Below are positions 55,043-63,373 of a DNA stretch of 64,000 nt, one piece after another; the stretch's first letter is position 1, and each line of letters starts with the position of its first letter. Both the position numbers and the translations under genes were made by a program. The notes under the pieces were generated by a model, which was given only the letters and a program-made list of their open reading frames with translations, was not told where the DNA came from and did not search any database. The stretch spans positions 3,100,001 through 3,164,000 of the forward strand of contig NC_021182.1 in NCBI RefSeq assembly GCF_000389635.1, given 5' to 3'. The stretch is from Clostridium pasteurianum BC1 (lineage in GTDB: Bacteria; Bacillota; Clostridia; Clostridiales; Clostridiaceae).

Positions 55043-55222
55043 TTATATACTCTTTGAAATTCCATAATAAATAATTGCCACCTTTAACAGATATTTTCTT
55101 GAAGTCCTAACACCGAATCTAAGATGATTTTCTCTAATATCATTTTGAGTTTCTTGCATGACTTCATTAAACTCTTGGTCTGACATTTTAAGTCCTTGCT
55201 TTTCCAGTAATTTTCTTATCAT
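55043..55222 (-). CDS. Small phage protein
   Basis: About 59 residues, mostly helical and charged (I-R-K-L-L-E-K-Q-G-L-K-M, then Q-E-F-N-E-V-M-Q-E-T-Q). GGAGTGG lies before the ATG at 55222. It follows the sigma factor gene. Function unknown. Confidence 0.5.
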   Translation of the reverse strand: MIRKLLEKQGLKMSDQEFNEVMQETQNDIRENHLRFGVRTSRKYLLKVAIIYYGISKSI

Positions 55223-55236
55223 TGCATTTACCACTC

Positions 55237-55785
55237 CTAACTTACGTATCTCCTTAATTTGGTAAGGCCTTCTTTTTCAAACCGTCCAATTGTAGTTTGA
55301 CTAGTCCCAAATAGTTTTGCTATTTGCATTTGAGTTTTTCCTTGAAAGTATCTAAGTTTTATAACTTCTCTATGTTTACTGGGCAATTTTTCTAAAGCAG
55401 TTCTTACTAAAATACCAGTAAATTCAGTATAAAATTCTTGTTTATCCATAATGGCATCTTTATAAGTAACTTCTTTATCCATAGAGTTGTTAACATTAAT
55501 ATCTAAGCTAAGGACATGTGAATTTAAACTTCCATTTCTCTCTGCAGATGGATAATATTTATCTCTCAAAATAGTGTTTAATACATAACCATACATTAGG
55601 CTTAAGGCATAAGTACTAAATGTATACCCTTTAGTTTTATCAAATTTTTGTGCAGCTTTTATTAGTCCAACATGACACATTTGAAGAATGTCATCAAAGT
55701 CATATCTATAAGACAATTGAAATTTTTTATATATCCTACCTGCCTGAAGCTTTGCAAGTCCTAAATGATCTTGAACATCAATCAT
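55237..55785 (-). CDS. Phage sigma-70-family factor
   Basis: About 182 residues. Region 2 is seen as Y-D-F-D-D-I-L-Q-M-C-H-V-G-L-I-K-A, and F-D-x-T-K-G-Y-T-F-S-T-Y-A matches the core-binding helix. Region 4 ends with L-P-S-K-H-R-E-V-I-K-L-R-Y-F-Q-G-K-T and a helix-turn-helix. AAAGGAG sets the start at 55785. It probably directs RNA polymerase to phage promoters. Confidence 0.85.
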   Translation of the reverse strand: MIDVQDHLGLAKLQAGRIYKKFQLSYRYDFDDILQMCHVGLIKAAQKFDKTKGYTFSTYALSLMYGYVLNTILRDKYYPSAERNGSLNSHVLSLDINVNNSMDKEVTYKDAIMDKQEFYTEFTGILVRTALEKLPSKHREVIKLRYFQGKTQMQIAKLFGTSQTTIGRFEKEGLTKLRRYVS

Positions 55786-55790
55786 TTCCT

Positions 55791-55997
55791 TTACTCCTTT
55801 CCTATGCATTTGCACCACTCGGGGATTACTAAAAAACCTCTAACATCGCCACTGCAAATACCTGTTACCTTAACGTTGTTACCATTCGCTTTGTTAACCC
55901 ATGTTTTGCTTTTCCTATATTCTTCCTTGCCAAATCTTTTAATAAAATTCTTTTTAGTAAACACATACTTAAGACCGGGTAAAAATTTCTTAGCCAT
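55791..55997 (-). CDS. Small phage protein
   Basis: 68 residues, basic start (A-K-K-F-L-P-G-L-K-Y-V-F) and W-C-K-C at the end. GGAGG lies before the ATG. It overlaps the HTH gene by 8 bases. No family recognised. Confidence 0.6.
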   Translation of the reverse strand: MAKKFLPGLKYVFTKKNFIKRFGKEEYRKSKTWVNKANGNNVKVTGICSGDVRGFLVIPEWCKCIGKE

Positions 55998-56187
55998 TAT
56001 TCCATCCTCCTGACTTCATATTCCATTTTTCAGCTTTGTAAGGATTGATTTCAACGCCAGCATTAACAAGAACTTTCTTTAGATGAGTTGGTGAGCAATC
56101 TAAACTTAACGCCGCTCTTGAAAGTGTTCCATATTTTTCATAAAGCTGTTTGGCTCTATTTACATCAACATTAACTTTTCTTGGCAC
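55990..56187 (-). CDS. Small helix-turn-helix protein
   Basis: 65 residues from a GTG start. R-A-K-Q-L-Y-E-K-Y-G-T-L-S-R-A-A-L-S-L-D then S-P-T-H-L-K-K reads as a resolvase-type helix-turn-helix. The start overlaps the stop of the next upstream gene by one base. Confidence 0.6.
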   Translation of the reverse strand: MPRKVNVDVNRAKQLYEKYGTLSRAALSLDCSPTHLKKVLVNAGVEINPYKAEKWNMKSGGWNNG

Positions 56188-56549
56188 TATTCACATGCCT
56201 CCAAATCTAAAATTCTCTCTGACATTTCCTCAATGGTCGCCTCAAGCTCCTTATTCTTTTTCTTATATTCCAGTAGCTCCATAGCCGTTTTATAATTAAG
56301 TTCTTCCATAAGTTCATGAAGCTCTTTAATCTTATCTGTAATCGTCTTTAGACCTTTTATTCCAGTACCATTAATCTCTTTTGTAACTAAACTCTTAAGA
56401 GCAAATTCTATGTTAGGATAGTAGCCTTCTGTTTTCCAATAATGTTTCTTTGGCTCTTTTCCCGGCTCTTCCTTTGGAACTTTTCTCTCCATGATGCAAA
56501 CATTTCTTTCGTCAATGGCTTCAATTTTGTAGTTTTCATTAATCTTCAA
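56187..56549 (-). CDS. Phage protein with coiled-coil C-terminus
   Basis: About 120 residues. The N-terminal half (Y-K-I-E-A-I-D-E-R-N-V-C-I and K-H-Y-W-K-T-E-G-Y-Y-P-N) is a conserved phage type. The C-terminal half is a coiled coil. AGGAGG points to the TTG at 56549 instead of the overlapping GTG at 56558. Function unknown. Confidence 0.6.
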   Translation of the reverse strand: MKINENYKIEAIDERNVCIMERKVPKEEPGKEPKKHYWKTEGYYPNIEFALKSLVTKEINGTGIKGLKTITDKIKELHELMEELNYKTAMELLEYKKKNKELEATIEEMSERILDLEACE

Positions 56550-56561
56550 TGATTTCACCTC

Positions 56562-56765
56562 CTATGCTCTAAATTCATGATCCTTGCCATACTGTTTGAT
56601 TTTTAGTAACGTTGAAAATCTAAGGCTCTTATAGCCATATCCATTAGTTACTCTTTTAAATTTTTTACGAATTACTTTTCTAACACATGTAAAGGATAAT
56701 GGTATAAAGGTCTTTTGAAGATGGTCTTTTACAATTTGATTTATAACCTTTTGGTATTTGTTCAA
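56562..56765 (-). CDS. Small basic phage protein
   Basis: About 67 residues, very Lys/Arg-rich (V-R-K-V-I-R-K-K-F-K-R-V), probably binds nucleic acid. AAGGGGTG suggests a TTG start at 56765; an in-frame start at 56789 would overlap that site. Confidence 0.5.
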   Translation of the reverse strand: MNKYQKVINQIVKDHLQKTFIPLSFTCVRKVIRKKFKRVTNGYGYKSLRFSTLLKIKQYGKDHEFRA

Positions 56766-56779
56766 AATCATCACCCCTT

Positions 56780-56989
56780 TTAATACCACTCTCCACTTGG
56801 AGTAACGTGAAGCCAGCTACCATCATTTAGATCTACTTTTAAGAATCCCTTGCACATATTTACTGCAACTGGTTTATGATCCTCAGGATATTCCCAAGCA
56901 TTGTAGAATTTCCTTAGAAAATTATCGAACGCTTTCTTGGCATTTGGGCCTAATCTGTTATAATTCTTTATGTTCTTAGCTTCAAACAC
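56780..56989 (-). CDS. Small phage protein
   Basis: About 69 residues from a GTG at 56989 behind GAGGG. The frame is open to 57028 without a good site. Contains R-L-G-P-N-A-K-K-A-F-D-N-F-L and a W-L-H-V-T-P-S-G-E-W end. Function unknown. Confidence 0.5.
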   Translation of the reverse strand: MFEAKNIKNYNRLGPNAKKAFDNFLRKFYNAWEYPEDHKPVAVNMCKGFLKVDLNDGSWLHVTPSGEWY

Positions 56990-57063
56990 TTTTATCGCCC
57001 TCTTTTTACTTTTTAGCCATTGCGGCACCCAAGAAATGAACAGTTATTTTCCGAAGTGATTAT

Positions 57064-57231
57064 TTAGCAATAATATTTTTCTTTGAAATATTTGATAGGT
57101 ATTCTCCCGGCAATAGTTACATAGCCTTTATCTTTAAGCTCTTTGTTTAATTGCTGGATAATTTTATATGCCTTGGATGTAGATATATCTAAGATTTTAG
57201 TAATATCTTCTACTCTGTAAAAACTTGACAT
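57064..57231 (-). CDS. Small excisionase-like DNA-binding protein
   Basis: 55 residues: Y-R-V-E-D-I-T-K-I-L-D-I-S-T-S-K-A-Y-K-I is a winged helix-turn-helix start as in excisionase-type proteins, followed by a basic wing (P-I-K-Y-F). GAGGTGG lies before the ATG. It may be the Xis partner of the integrase or an early regulator. Confidence 0.6.
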   Translation of the reverse strand: MSSFYRVEDITKILDISTSKAYKIIQQLNKELKDKGYVTIAGRIPIKYFKEKYYC

Positions 57232-57245
57232 TTTCGCCACCTCTC

Positions 57246-57455
57246 TTAATTTCTAGTTTCAAAGGTTTCTTCAGGAAAAAGTTCGTCTAAAGGAACCTCA
57301 AGTTCGTCTGAAATTCTTCTAGCTATTTGGAGTGAAGGTATAGAAGCTCCGTTCATTACATCATAAAAATAGGATTTAGCAACTCCAACTTTCCTTATGA
57401 CCTCAATTGTTTTAAGATTTTTATTTTTGATTATTTCCCTTATAGTATTATTCAT
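57246..57455 (-). CDS. Cro-like XRE repressor
   Basis: 69 residues with a helix-turn-helix (T-I-E-V-I-R-K-V-G-V-A-K-S-Y-F-Y-D-V) and the L-E-V-P-L-D-E-L-F end of the XRE family. AAGGAGG sets the ATG at 57455. First gene of the leftward early operon, opposite the CI-type repressor. Confidence 0.85.
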   Translation of the reverse strand: MNNTIREIIKNKNLKTIEVIRKVGVAKSYFYDVMNGASIPSLQIARRISDELEVPLDELFPEETFETRN

Positions 57456-57469
57456 TTTCTGCACCTCCT

Positions 57470-57665
57470 TGTTGTTCGGTATGATTAAATATTACCACCA
57501 TACCGAACTTAATGCTATTGTGTAATTACCTGTATACAGAACAAAAATGACTGTTAAACCGAACCTTCTCTCTAATGCTTAAATTTTCTTACAATTCCTT
57601 AAAATTTCTTGTTTACTTTACCGAACTCTGTGCTATAATAAAAGTACGGTATACAGTACCAAATA
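57470..57665. promoter_or_regulatory. Lysogeny switch operators and promoters
   Basis: GTTCGGTATG (57475) and CATACCGAAC (57501) form an inverted pair. Further copies of the ACCGAAC word lie at 57558 and 57622, and TACGGTATACAGTACC at 57645. The rightward repressor promoter reads TTTACT, 16 bases, TATAAT (near 57634), and overlaps an operator word. Both repressors probably bind here. Confidence 0.65.
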
Positions 57666-57684
57666 AAAATTAAAGGTGATTAAT

Positions 57685-58152
57685 ATGGATGCAAATAATA
57701 ATGTAAAAAAGATAGGGAATAAAATTAGAGAAATTAGAAAATCTAAAAAATTATCAATTATGGATATAAAAGAAATAACAGGCTTATCAAAATCCACTAT
57801 AAGTGAAATTGAAAATAATAATAGCAACCCCACAGCTGAAACTTTGCAAAAACTTGCTAATGCATTAAAAGTTCCTGTAAGTGATTTCTTTGCGGACAAA
57901 AATGAGCCCCCTATGGATCAGGCGTCTGAAGAATATTATGAATCAGAAAAAGGAAAATATAAAAGTATGCTGCTTAAAGATGGTTTTGAATTTAAAACAC
58001 CTCAGGAAGCTATGAAATTTGTATTAAGCCAGCCCGCTATAATGGGCTTTGGTGGTTTTGATGCAAATAAAATGAGCGATGAAGAAATCATGGATTTTGC
58101 TAATGAACTATTAAATCAATTAAAACTTTTGGGGTATAAATATAAGAAATAG
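57685..58152 (+). CDS. CI-type phage repressor (XRE family)
   Basis: About 155 residues. Helix-turn-helix (M-D-I-K-E-I-T-G-L-S-K-S-T-I-S-E-I-E) at residues 25-50, then a linker and a helical C-terminus. AAAGGTG overlaps a GTG at 57676, so the ATG at 57685 is the start. It lies in one unit with the ImmA-like peptidase, which would remove it upon induction. Confidence 0.85.
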   Translation: MDANNNVKKIGNKIREIRKSKKLSIMDIKEITGLSKSTISEIENNNSNPTAETLQKLANALKVPVSDFFADKNEPPMDQASEEYYESEKGKYKSMLLKDGFEFKTPQEAMKFVLSQPAIMGFGGFDANKMSDEEIMDFANELLNQLKLLGYKYKK

Positions 58153-58174
58153 TTAGTATTGAGGATGAAAGGTT

Positions 58175-58621
58175 ATGAATTGGATTGATAGTATCATTTT
58201 AGGATTAATAGAAGAATGTGGAAGTAATGATATATATGAAGTTTGCGATTATCTTGGTATCGACATTGTAAAATTAGAGCCTAATAATGCAATCTTACTA
58301 GGGAATGAATCTGTTTATAATAGAAATTTTTTCAATAGAGAAGTGATATTTATAAGAAATGACTTCGCTGTAAAATATGCAAGATTTGTTATATCTCATG
58401 AAGTATGCCATGCCGTAGTTCATACAAGTATAGGCAGTGCCGCTTTTAATGGAGATTTAATAAATAAAGGCAAATTAGAGAGACAAGCTAATTATTTCGC
58501 CTTTAAATTTAATAATATTAAATTTGATGAAATTCAATTATATGAAATGACAATGGAACAGATATCTAGTTGTTTAGAGCTACCTGAAAAAGCCTTAAAG
58601 CAACTATTTAATGAAATTTAG
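58175..58621 (+). CDS. ImmA/IrrE-type metallopeptidase
   Basis: A 148-residue zinc peptidase with H-E-V-C-H near residue 75 and a later R-Q-A-N-Y-F-A motif for the third ligand region. Homologues such as ImmA of ICEBs1 cleave the partner repressor. GGATGAAAGG before the ATG, 22 bases after the repressor stop. Confidence 0.85.
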   Translation: MNWIDSIILGLIEECGSNDIYEVCDYLGIDIVKLEPNNAILLGNESVYNRNFFNREVIFIRNDFAVKYARFVISHEVCHAVVHTSIGSAAFNGDLINKGKLERQANYFAFKFNNIKFDEIQLYEMTMEQISSCLELPEKALKQLFNEI

Positions 58622-58699
58622 GGAGGTGGTTTGTATGTGAGTATATTTTTTTACCATTCAGCAGAACATATGTTTGTATTAAATAAAGGAGATGATTTT

Positions 58700-59749
58700 A
58701 TGCCAACTTATAAAAATGAGGAAAAAGGTACATGGTATTGTTCATTCTATTATACGGATTGGACCGGTGCCAAAAAGAAAAAGAAAAAAGAAGGATTTAA
58801 GAAAGAAAGTGAAGCTAAAGCTTTTGAAAGAAAATTTTTAGAAAAACAGCAAAATAATTGCGATATAAATTTTGGTGCTCTTGCAGACTTATACATGGAG
58901 GATGCAGCGACTAGAATAAGAGCTACTACATTGCAATGCAAGAAATATATAGTAGATTTAAAAATAAAGCCTTACTTCGGTAAAATGCGTACAAGCGACA
59001 TTACAGCTAATCATGTAAGAAAATGGCAAAATGAAATGATAAAAAAAGATTATTCCCAAACATATTTAAAAAATATAAATAATCAATTGAGCGCAATATT
59101 TAATTTCGCAATAAAATATTATAATCTAAGTAGTAACCCAGATATAAAGGCGGGTACTATTGGTAAGAAAAATGCAGATGGTATGAAGTTTTGGACTTTA
59201 GATGAATTTAAAAAGTTTATAGAATATAGTTCTAAGCCCATGGCTACATTAGCTTTTAAAATATTATTTTGGACAGGAATAAGAAGTGGTGAATTAATGG
59301 CTCTTACATGGAAAGATATTGACCTTGAAAATAAAATTCTCCATATCACTAAAACTTATGCAAGAATAAATAAAATAGATTATATAAATAATCCTAAGAC
59401 GCCTAAAAGCAAAAGAGATGTTTCACTTTCTGACTTTCTCTGCAGAGACATAGAAATATATAAAAACAAAGTTTACGAAACTGGAAGCAATGAAAGAATT
59501 TTTACCTTTACAAAAGATTTCATTTGCAGAGAAATAAAAAGAATATGCAAAAAAAGTGAAGTAAAACAAATCCGCATTCATGACCTGAGACACTCCCATG
59601 CATCTTTACTCATTGAACTTGGTTTTACTCCACTATTAATTGCAGAAAGGTTAGGTCATGAAAATCCACAAACAACTATAGACACATATTCTCATTTATA
59701 TCCTAACAAGGATAGTGCTGTTGCAAATAAGCTTGATGATTTATACTAG
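58700..59749 (+). CDS. int: Phage integrase, tyrosine recombinase
   Basis: About 349 residues. An N-terminal arm-binding domain (Y-C-S-F-Y-Y-T-D-W-T-G) and a SAM-like core-binding domain precede the catalytic domain with R in G-I-R-S-G-E-L, H-D-L-R-H-S-H, G-H-E-N and the Tyr in D-T-Y-S-H-L. AAAGGAG sets the ATG at 58700. The frame is open left to 58631. It ends 76 bases from the attachment core, the usual place for int. Confidence 0.93.
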   Translation: MPTYKNEEKGTWYCSFYYTDWTGAKKKKKKEGFKKESEAKAFERKFLEKQQNNCDINFGALADLYMEDAATRIRATTLQCKKYIVDLKIKPYFGKMRTSDITANHVRKWQNEMIKKDYSQTYLKNINNQLSAIFNFAIKYYNLSSNPDIKAGTIGKKNADGMKFWTLDEFKKFIEYSSKPMATLAFKILFWTGIRSGELMALTWKDIDLENKILHITKTYARINKIDYINNPKTPKSKRDVSLSDFLCRDIEIYKNKVYETGSNERIFTFTKDFICREIKRICKKSEVKQIRIHDLRHSHASLLIELGFTPLLIAERLGHENPQTTIDTYSHLYPNKDSAVANKLDDLY

Positions 59750-59763
59750 TACGTTTTTAGTAC
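59748..59763. promoter_or_regulatory. Probable integrase arm-binding site, right
   Basis: AGTACGTTTTTAGTAC is identical to 30582-30597 and begins inside the int stop codon region, 55 bases before attR. Confidence 0.55.
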
Positions 59764-59817
59764 ATTTACTCATTTATATTGTGCTAAAAATGAGCATTTT
59801 AAACGGTTAAGAGAGAT

Positions 59818-59841
59818 TTTTCTTACCATTCTCCAATAATC
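59818..59841. other. attR: Right attachment site attR
   Basis: TTTTCTTACCATTCTCCAAT followed by AATC repeats attL with one change. Read on the minus strand it is the last codons of the transglutaminase gene (I-I-G-E-W and TAA). At attL the same codons are followed by TGA, which would have been the original host stop. Confidence 0.85.
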
Positions 59842-61004
59842 TTAGCATTTCTATGATCTAAATCAAAGATTCTACTGTTAAAATAGTTTCCACCCTTTGA
59901 GAAAGTAGTATCCACATTAATCCATTTATCTGTTTCAGGAATATAAACCATATTCCAAGCATGACTTACCCAACTTACTCCATTAAAACCTTCACCTGTT
60001 ACAAGTCTTACCTTCATATTATCAGCTCTAGCCATAGCTACATATAAACACGCATAATCAAAACAAATTCCCTTTCTGGATTCAAAGGTTGGTATGGCAC
60101 CAGATTGTATGTCAAAATTATTATTTAAAACTAAATTAGCTTTATTATAGTCATAGGCTATATTTTGACCTTCCCAATCATATAATTTTTTTGCTTTACT
60201 TGTAGTATTTCCTTCACGCTCCACCAAATTTCTTGCAAAATTATTTATCTGCTGATTTGATTTTATACCTTCATCCAAAGTAACACCATTATAATATACA
60301 ATAGTTCTGCCTGGAGAAGTATCGCTTATTTTACCATTGGGTAAATTTTGTAAATTATTTTGTTTGACTACAATGCTTACAGAATCATCAATTATCTTCG
60401 GCAATTTTTTAGCAACATTAGAATTAGTAGCTGGTATAACGAATTGCTGACATAAGTATTTATAGGTATTTGAACTACTTAAATATTTGTTAAATTGACT
60501 ATTGACACTAAACATTGATGCAAAATTCAACATTAGTAATACAACCAAAAGATAGCATATTGACCTTGGAATTTGTACTAAAGCTCCCATTATTCTTCTA
60601 AACACATAGCTTTTATTTCTAACTAAACTTTCAATTCCATCTATTAAATGATATATAGTAATATTATTTATAAAAATCAATATTACACTTATAATTTTAT
60701 AAATTATATAGATTGCTATGGGAATAACAATTAAATATATTATCATAGGTTTACTTTGGAAATAATAAGCTATATTATCTGGAAGATAGCTTATCATCTT
60801 ATTCACGACACCATTTTCATTTCCTATAAAAATGTTTCTTACATATTTGATTCCTATATACACAGCAAGTATAAAAGATATACTTCCAATAATATTTTCC
60901 ATATCCCTTTTGGCACTATAAGATGAGAACCCCAACAAAAGTCCCTTTAATATTGGATAACAAAAACTAATTATTATAATTAAAGTTACGGGATTAACCT
61001 TCAC
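59823..61004 (-). CDS. Membrane protein with transglutaminase-like domain
   Basis: A 393-residue protein: about four transmembrane helices in the first 170 residues, then an outside domain with the Cys-His-Asp triad in K-G-I-C-F-D-Y, S-H-A-W-N-M-V-Y and N-V-D-T-T. The fold may be a peptidase or cross-linking enzyme. The last codons lie in attR, so phage insertion keeps the protein intact. It precedes (downstream of) the recX/M16 pair on the same strand. Confidence 0.85.
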   Translation of the reverse strand: MKVNPVTLIIIISFCYPILKGLLLGFSSYSAKRDMENIIGSISFILAVYIGIKYVRNIFIGNENGVVNKMISYLPDNIAYYFQSKPMIIYLIVIPIAIYIIYKIISVILIFINNITIYHLIDGIESLVRNKSYVFRRIMGALVQIPRSICYLLVVLLMLNFASMFSVNSQFNKYLSSSNTYKYLCQQFVIPATNSNVAKKLPKIIDDSVSIVVKQNNLQNLPNGKISDTSPGRTIVYYNGVTLDEGIKSNQQINNFARNLVEREGNTTSKAKKLYDWEGQNIAYDYNKANLVLNNNFDIQSGAIPTFESRKGICFDYACLYVAMARADNMKVRLVTGEGFNGVSWVSHAWNMVYIPETDKWINVDTTFSKGGNYFNSRIFDLDHRNAKIIGEW

Positions 61005-61065
61005 AAAATCACCTCTAAAATTATATTTGAAACTATTTCTATATGTTATCTTTATATGTCTTTAT

Positions 61066-61923
61066 CTATATATCTGTATTTATTAATTTTTTTAGTTCTT
61101 GTTTTACATCATCACTACTATACCCCTTAGCTGTTAGAAATCTCCAAAGCTTACCATAAATTTTAACAGAGTTACTCTCATGCTTTAGTATTATATTGTA
61201 TCTTTTCTCTGCAATACTATGAAGTTCCTGATAATTTTCTTCCGTTGTCTTTTTTATACTTTGTCTATAATTATCTTTTTCAGTTATGACATCCATTATA
61301 TTTTTTATAACATCCTTTATCATACTATTATTATAACCTAATCTAGAAAGATAATTAAATAATTTACTGTATATCTTAAAGGAATTATCTTCACTTTTTA
61401 TCAAAATGCTATACTTTTTTCTAGCTAATATATCCATATTAAAGACTTCACTCTCATTACTAATACTACCAAGCTTATCATTAATAATATTTTCTTCAAT
61501 GCCTTTTTTCAATAATTCATATTTTATTTTCTTTTTTCCCTGTTTTTTCATTTTTTCTTTTAAGTACAAATCAACATATCTATAATCATCTACAAATTTA
61601 TATTGTCTTAAAAATTCAATGGCCTTATTTATATTTTTTTCACTATGTTCTTTCTGAACTAGCTTTGTACTTATTTCTTTTTCAGTTTTATAACTTCGTT
61701 CTATAGCTTTAAGAGCATCATTTTTACATTTAATATAATTTTCTTCATCTATAATTTTTTCTAAATAATCCTTATCTATATCCATGTCCTTTTTTAAAGA
61801 GTGTAAAAAAACCAATTCAGCACTGCAAGAAAGACTATATTCATTATTTATATATATATTGACTCTATCTTTTCTTTTTTTCTGTAGTTCTATCTTAGTT
61901 ATTTTATCCTTCAAAAATATCAC
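61066..61923 (-). CDS. recX: RecX regulatory protein, long form
   Basis: A 285-residue RecX, which restrains RecA. The core is present (A-L-K-A-I-E-R-S-Y-K-T-E-K-E-I, F-V-D-D-Y-R-Y). The last 120 residues hold two similar units: A-R-K-K-Y...I-Y-S-K-L-F-N-Y-L-S-R-L-G-Y and A-E-K-R-Y...I-Y-G-K-L-W-R-F-L-T-A-K-G-Y. The start is GTG (61923) or TTG (61914), both inside the end of the M16 gene. Confidence 0.85.
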   Translation of the reverse strand: MIFLKDKITKIELQKKRKDRVNIYINNEYSLSCSAELVFLHSLKKDMDIDKDYLEKIIDEENYIKCKNDALKAIERSYKTEKEISTKLVQKEHSEKNINKAIEFLRQYKFVDDYRYVDLYLKEKMKKQGKKKIKYELLKKGIEENIINDKLGSISNESEVFNMDILARKKYSILIKSEDNSFKIYSKLFNYLSRLGYNNSMIKDVIKNIMDVITEKDNYRQSIKKTTEENYQELHSIAEKRYNIILKHESNSVKIYGKLWRFLTAKGYSSDDVKQELKKLINTDI

Positions 61924-63166
61924 TCTCTTTTGGCAATAATATATGAATTGTAGGATCCTTTAGCACTGTCCTGGCTGCTTCATATATATCCTCTTTTTTT
62001 ATATCTTTTAAATCCTTCATATCCGTTAAAAACTTATATATATCCTCTTTTTCTATTATTTGGTGTAACACATAATTACACAATTCTGAAGTATCCTCTA
62101 TAGTTAATATAACTGCTGTTTTTAACACCTTTTTCATTAAATTTATGGTATCAACATCAAATAAAAACTCTTCGCTTTTAATTTTTTCTATACAACTATT
62201 TATACAAGCTATAGTATTTTCTATATTTTCTTTTCCTACAGCAGTATATATATACAGGCTTTTAACAAAACTACTGGTATCCAATTCTGAATATACATCG
62301 TAGGCTAAACCTCTTTTTTCTCGTAGCTCTCTAAACAAAATTGAATTTGCACTTTCACCAAGCTTATGATTTAGTATTTTAAGTGCTAACTCTGACTTCT
62401 CATCTAAACCATGAAAGGTAAAAATATATATAATACTGCTTTGTTCTATATTATCTTTAAAAGTTATTTTTTTAATAGGAATATTATTTTCCACAATAAT
62501 ATCTTTAACTCTAAAATCCTTTCTTAACCATTTTTCAAAATAATTCTCAGCAAGCTTAATTAAATCTTCATGTTCTAAGGAAGACACTATTGAAATACAA
62601 CAGTTATTGGGAACATAATATTTATGATAAAAATTATAAATATCTTTTCTTGTAAATTTTTTTACAGTTCCTTCTTCTCCAATAGTTTCATATTTAAGGG
62701 GACTATTCTTATAGGCAGCTGCGTGAGCTCTTTTAAAACTGTAATCTTCTACATCATCTATACTAGTTCTGATTTCAGCTAATATTACTTCTCTCTCTTT
62801 TTCAATTTCCTCTTCTGGAAAATTACAATTAATTAACATGTCTGATATCAAAGACAATGATTTTGTAAGCTCTTCCTTCAAGCCAGCTGCATGTACTACG
62901 GTACAGTTATAATCAGTATAGGCGTTATACTCTCCTCCTATACCTTCAAATTCATCATTAAGTACTTCATTACTCTTAGTTTTCGTACCTTTAAAAAGCA
63001 TATGTTCAACAAAATGTGCTATTCCCTTCTCGTCTTTTCTCTCATATATAGATCCTATTTTTATTCCTGCATGAACTGAAAATAAATCAGTAGATTTTTT
63101 TATAGTTATGAGCTTTAGTCCATTGCTGAGCTCAGTTTCTTTAAAATTAATAATTCCTCTATCCAT
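61904..63166 (-). CDS. M16 family zinc peptidase
   Basis: A 420-residue pitrilysin-type peptidase. The inverted zinc motif is H-F-V-E-H near residue 52 and the third ligand lies in E-R-E-V-I-L-A-E-I near residue 125. The second half is the catalytically silent M16 domain with R-G-L-A-Y-D-V-Y-S. It overlaps recX by 20 bases, so the two are co-transcribed. Substrate unknown. Confidence 0.9.
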   Translation of the reverse strand: MDRGIINFKETELSNGLKLITIKKSTDLFSVHAGIKIGSIYERKDEKGIAHFVEHMLFKGTKTKSNEVLNDEFEGIGGEYNAYTDYNCTVVHAAGLKEELTKSLSLISDMLINCNFPEEEIEKEREVILAEIRTSIDDVEDYSFKRAHAAAYKNSPLKYETIGEEGTVKKFTRKDIYNFYHKYYVPNNCCISIVSSLEHEDLIKLAENYFEKWLRKDFRVKDIIVENNIPIKKITFKDNIEQSSIIYIFTFHGLDEKSELALKILNHKLGESANSILFRELREKRGLAYDVYSELDTSSFVKSLYIYTAVGKENIENTIACINSCIEKIKSEEFLFDVDTINLMKKVLKTAVILTIEDTSELCNYVLHQIIEKEDIYKFLTDMKDLKDIKKEDIYEAARTVLKDPTIHILLPKESDIFEG

Positions 63167-63373
63167 ATAATCTCCTTGCCATTAATAATAACTTTCATTA
63201 TATCATATTTTATATTATTTACCTATGTACAAACGGGACTTTTTAGTTTTCATTTTTTCAATTACAAAATTTTTATGTGATTTTTTATAAAAATATAGTA
63301 AAATTAGTAGTATAATGTTTATTACTGGTATAAATTAAACTATTTATTATAAAACTTTATGGAGGTATATTCA

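Larger units (their letters stand above)
30459..59841. mobile_element. Integrated, defective prophage of about 29.4 kb
   Basis: It is bounded by 24-bp direct repeats (30459-30482 and 59818-59841, one mismatch). It contains an integrase beside the right end, a lysogeny switch, a leftward early/replication operon, terminase and portal, then an IS3-family insertion where the head and tail genes should be. The segment from the IS to attL carries cargo genes among repeats. No capsid, tail, holin or endolysin gene is present, so it should not form particles by itself. Confidence 0.88.
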
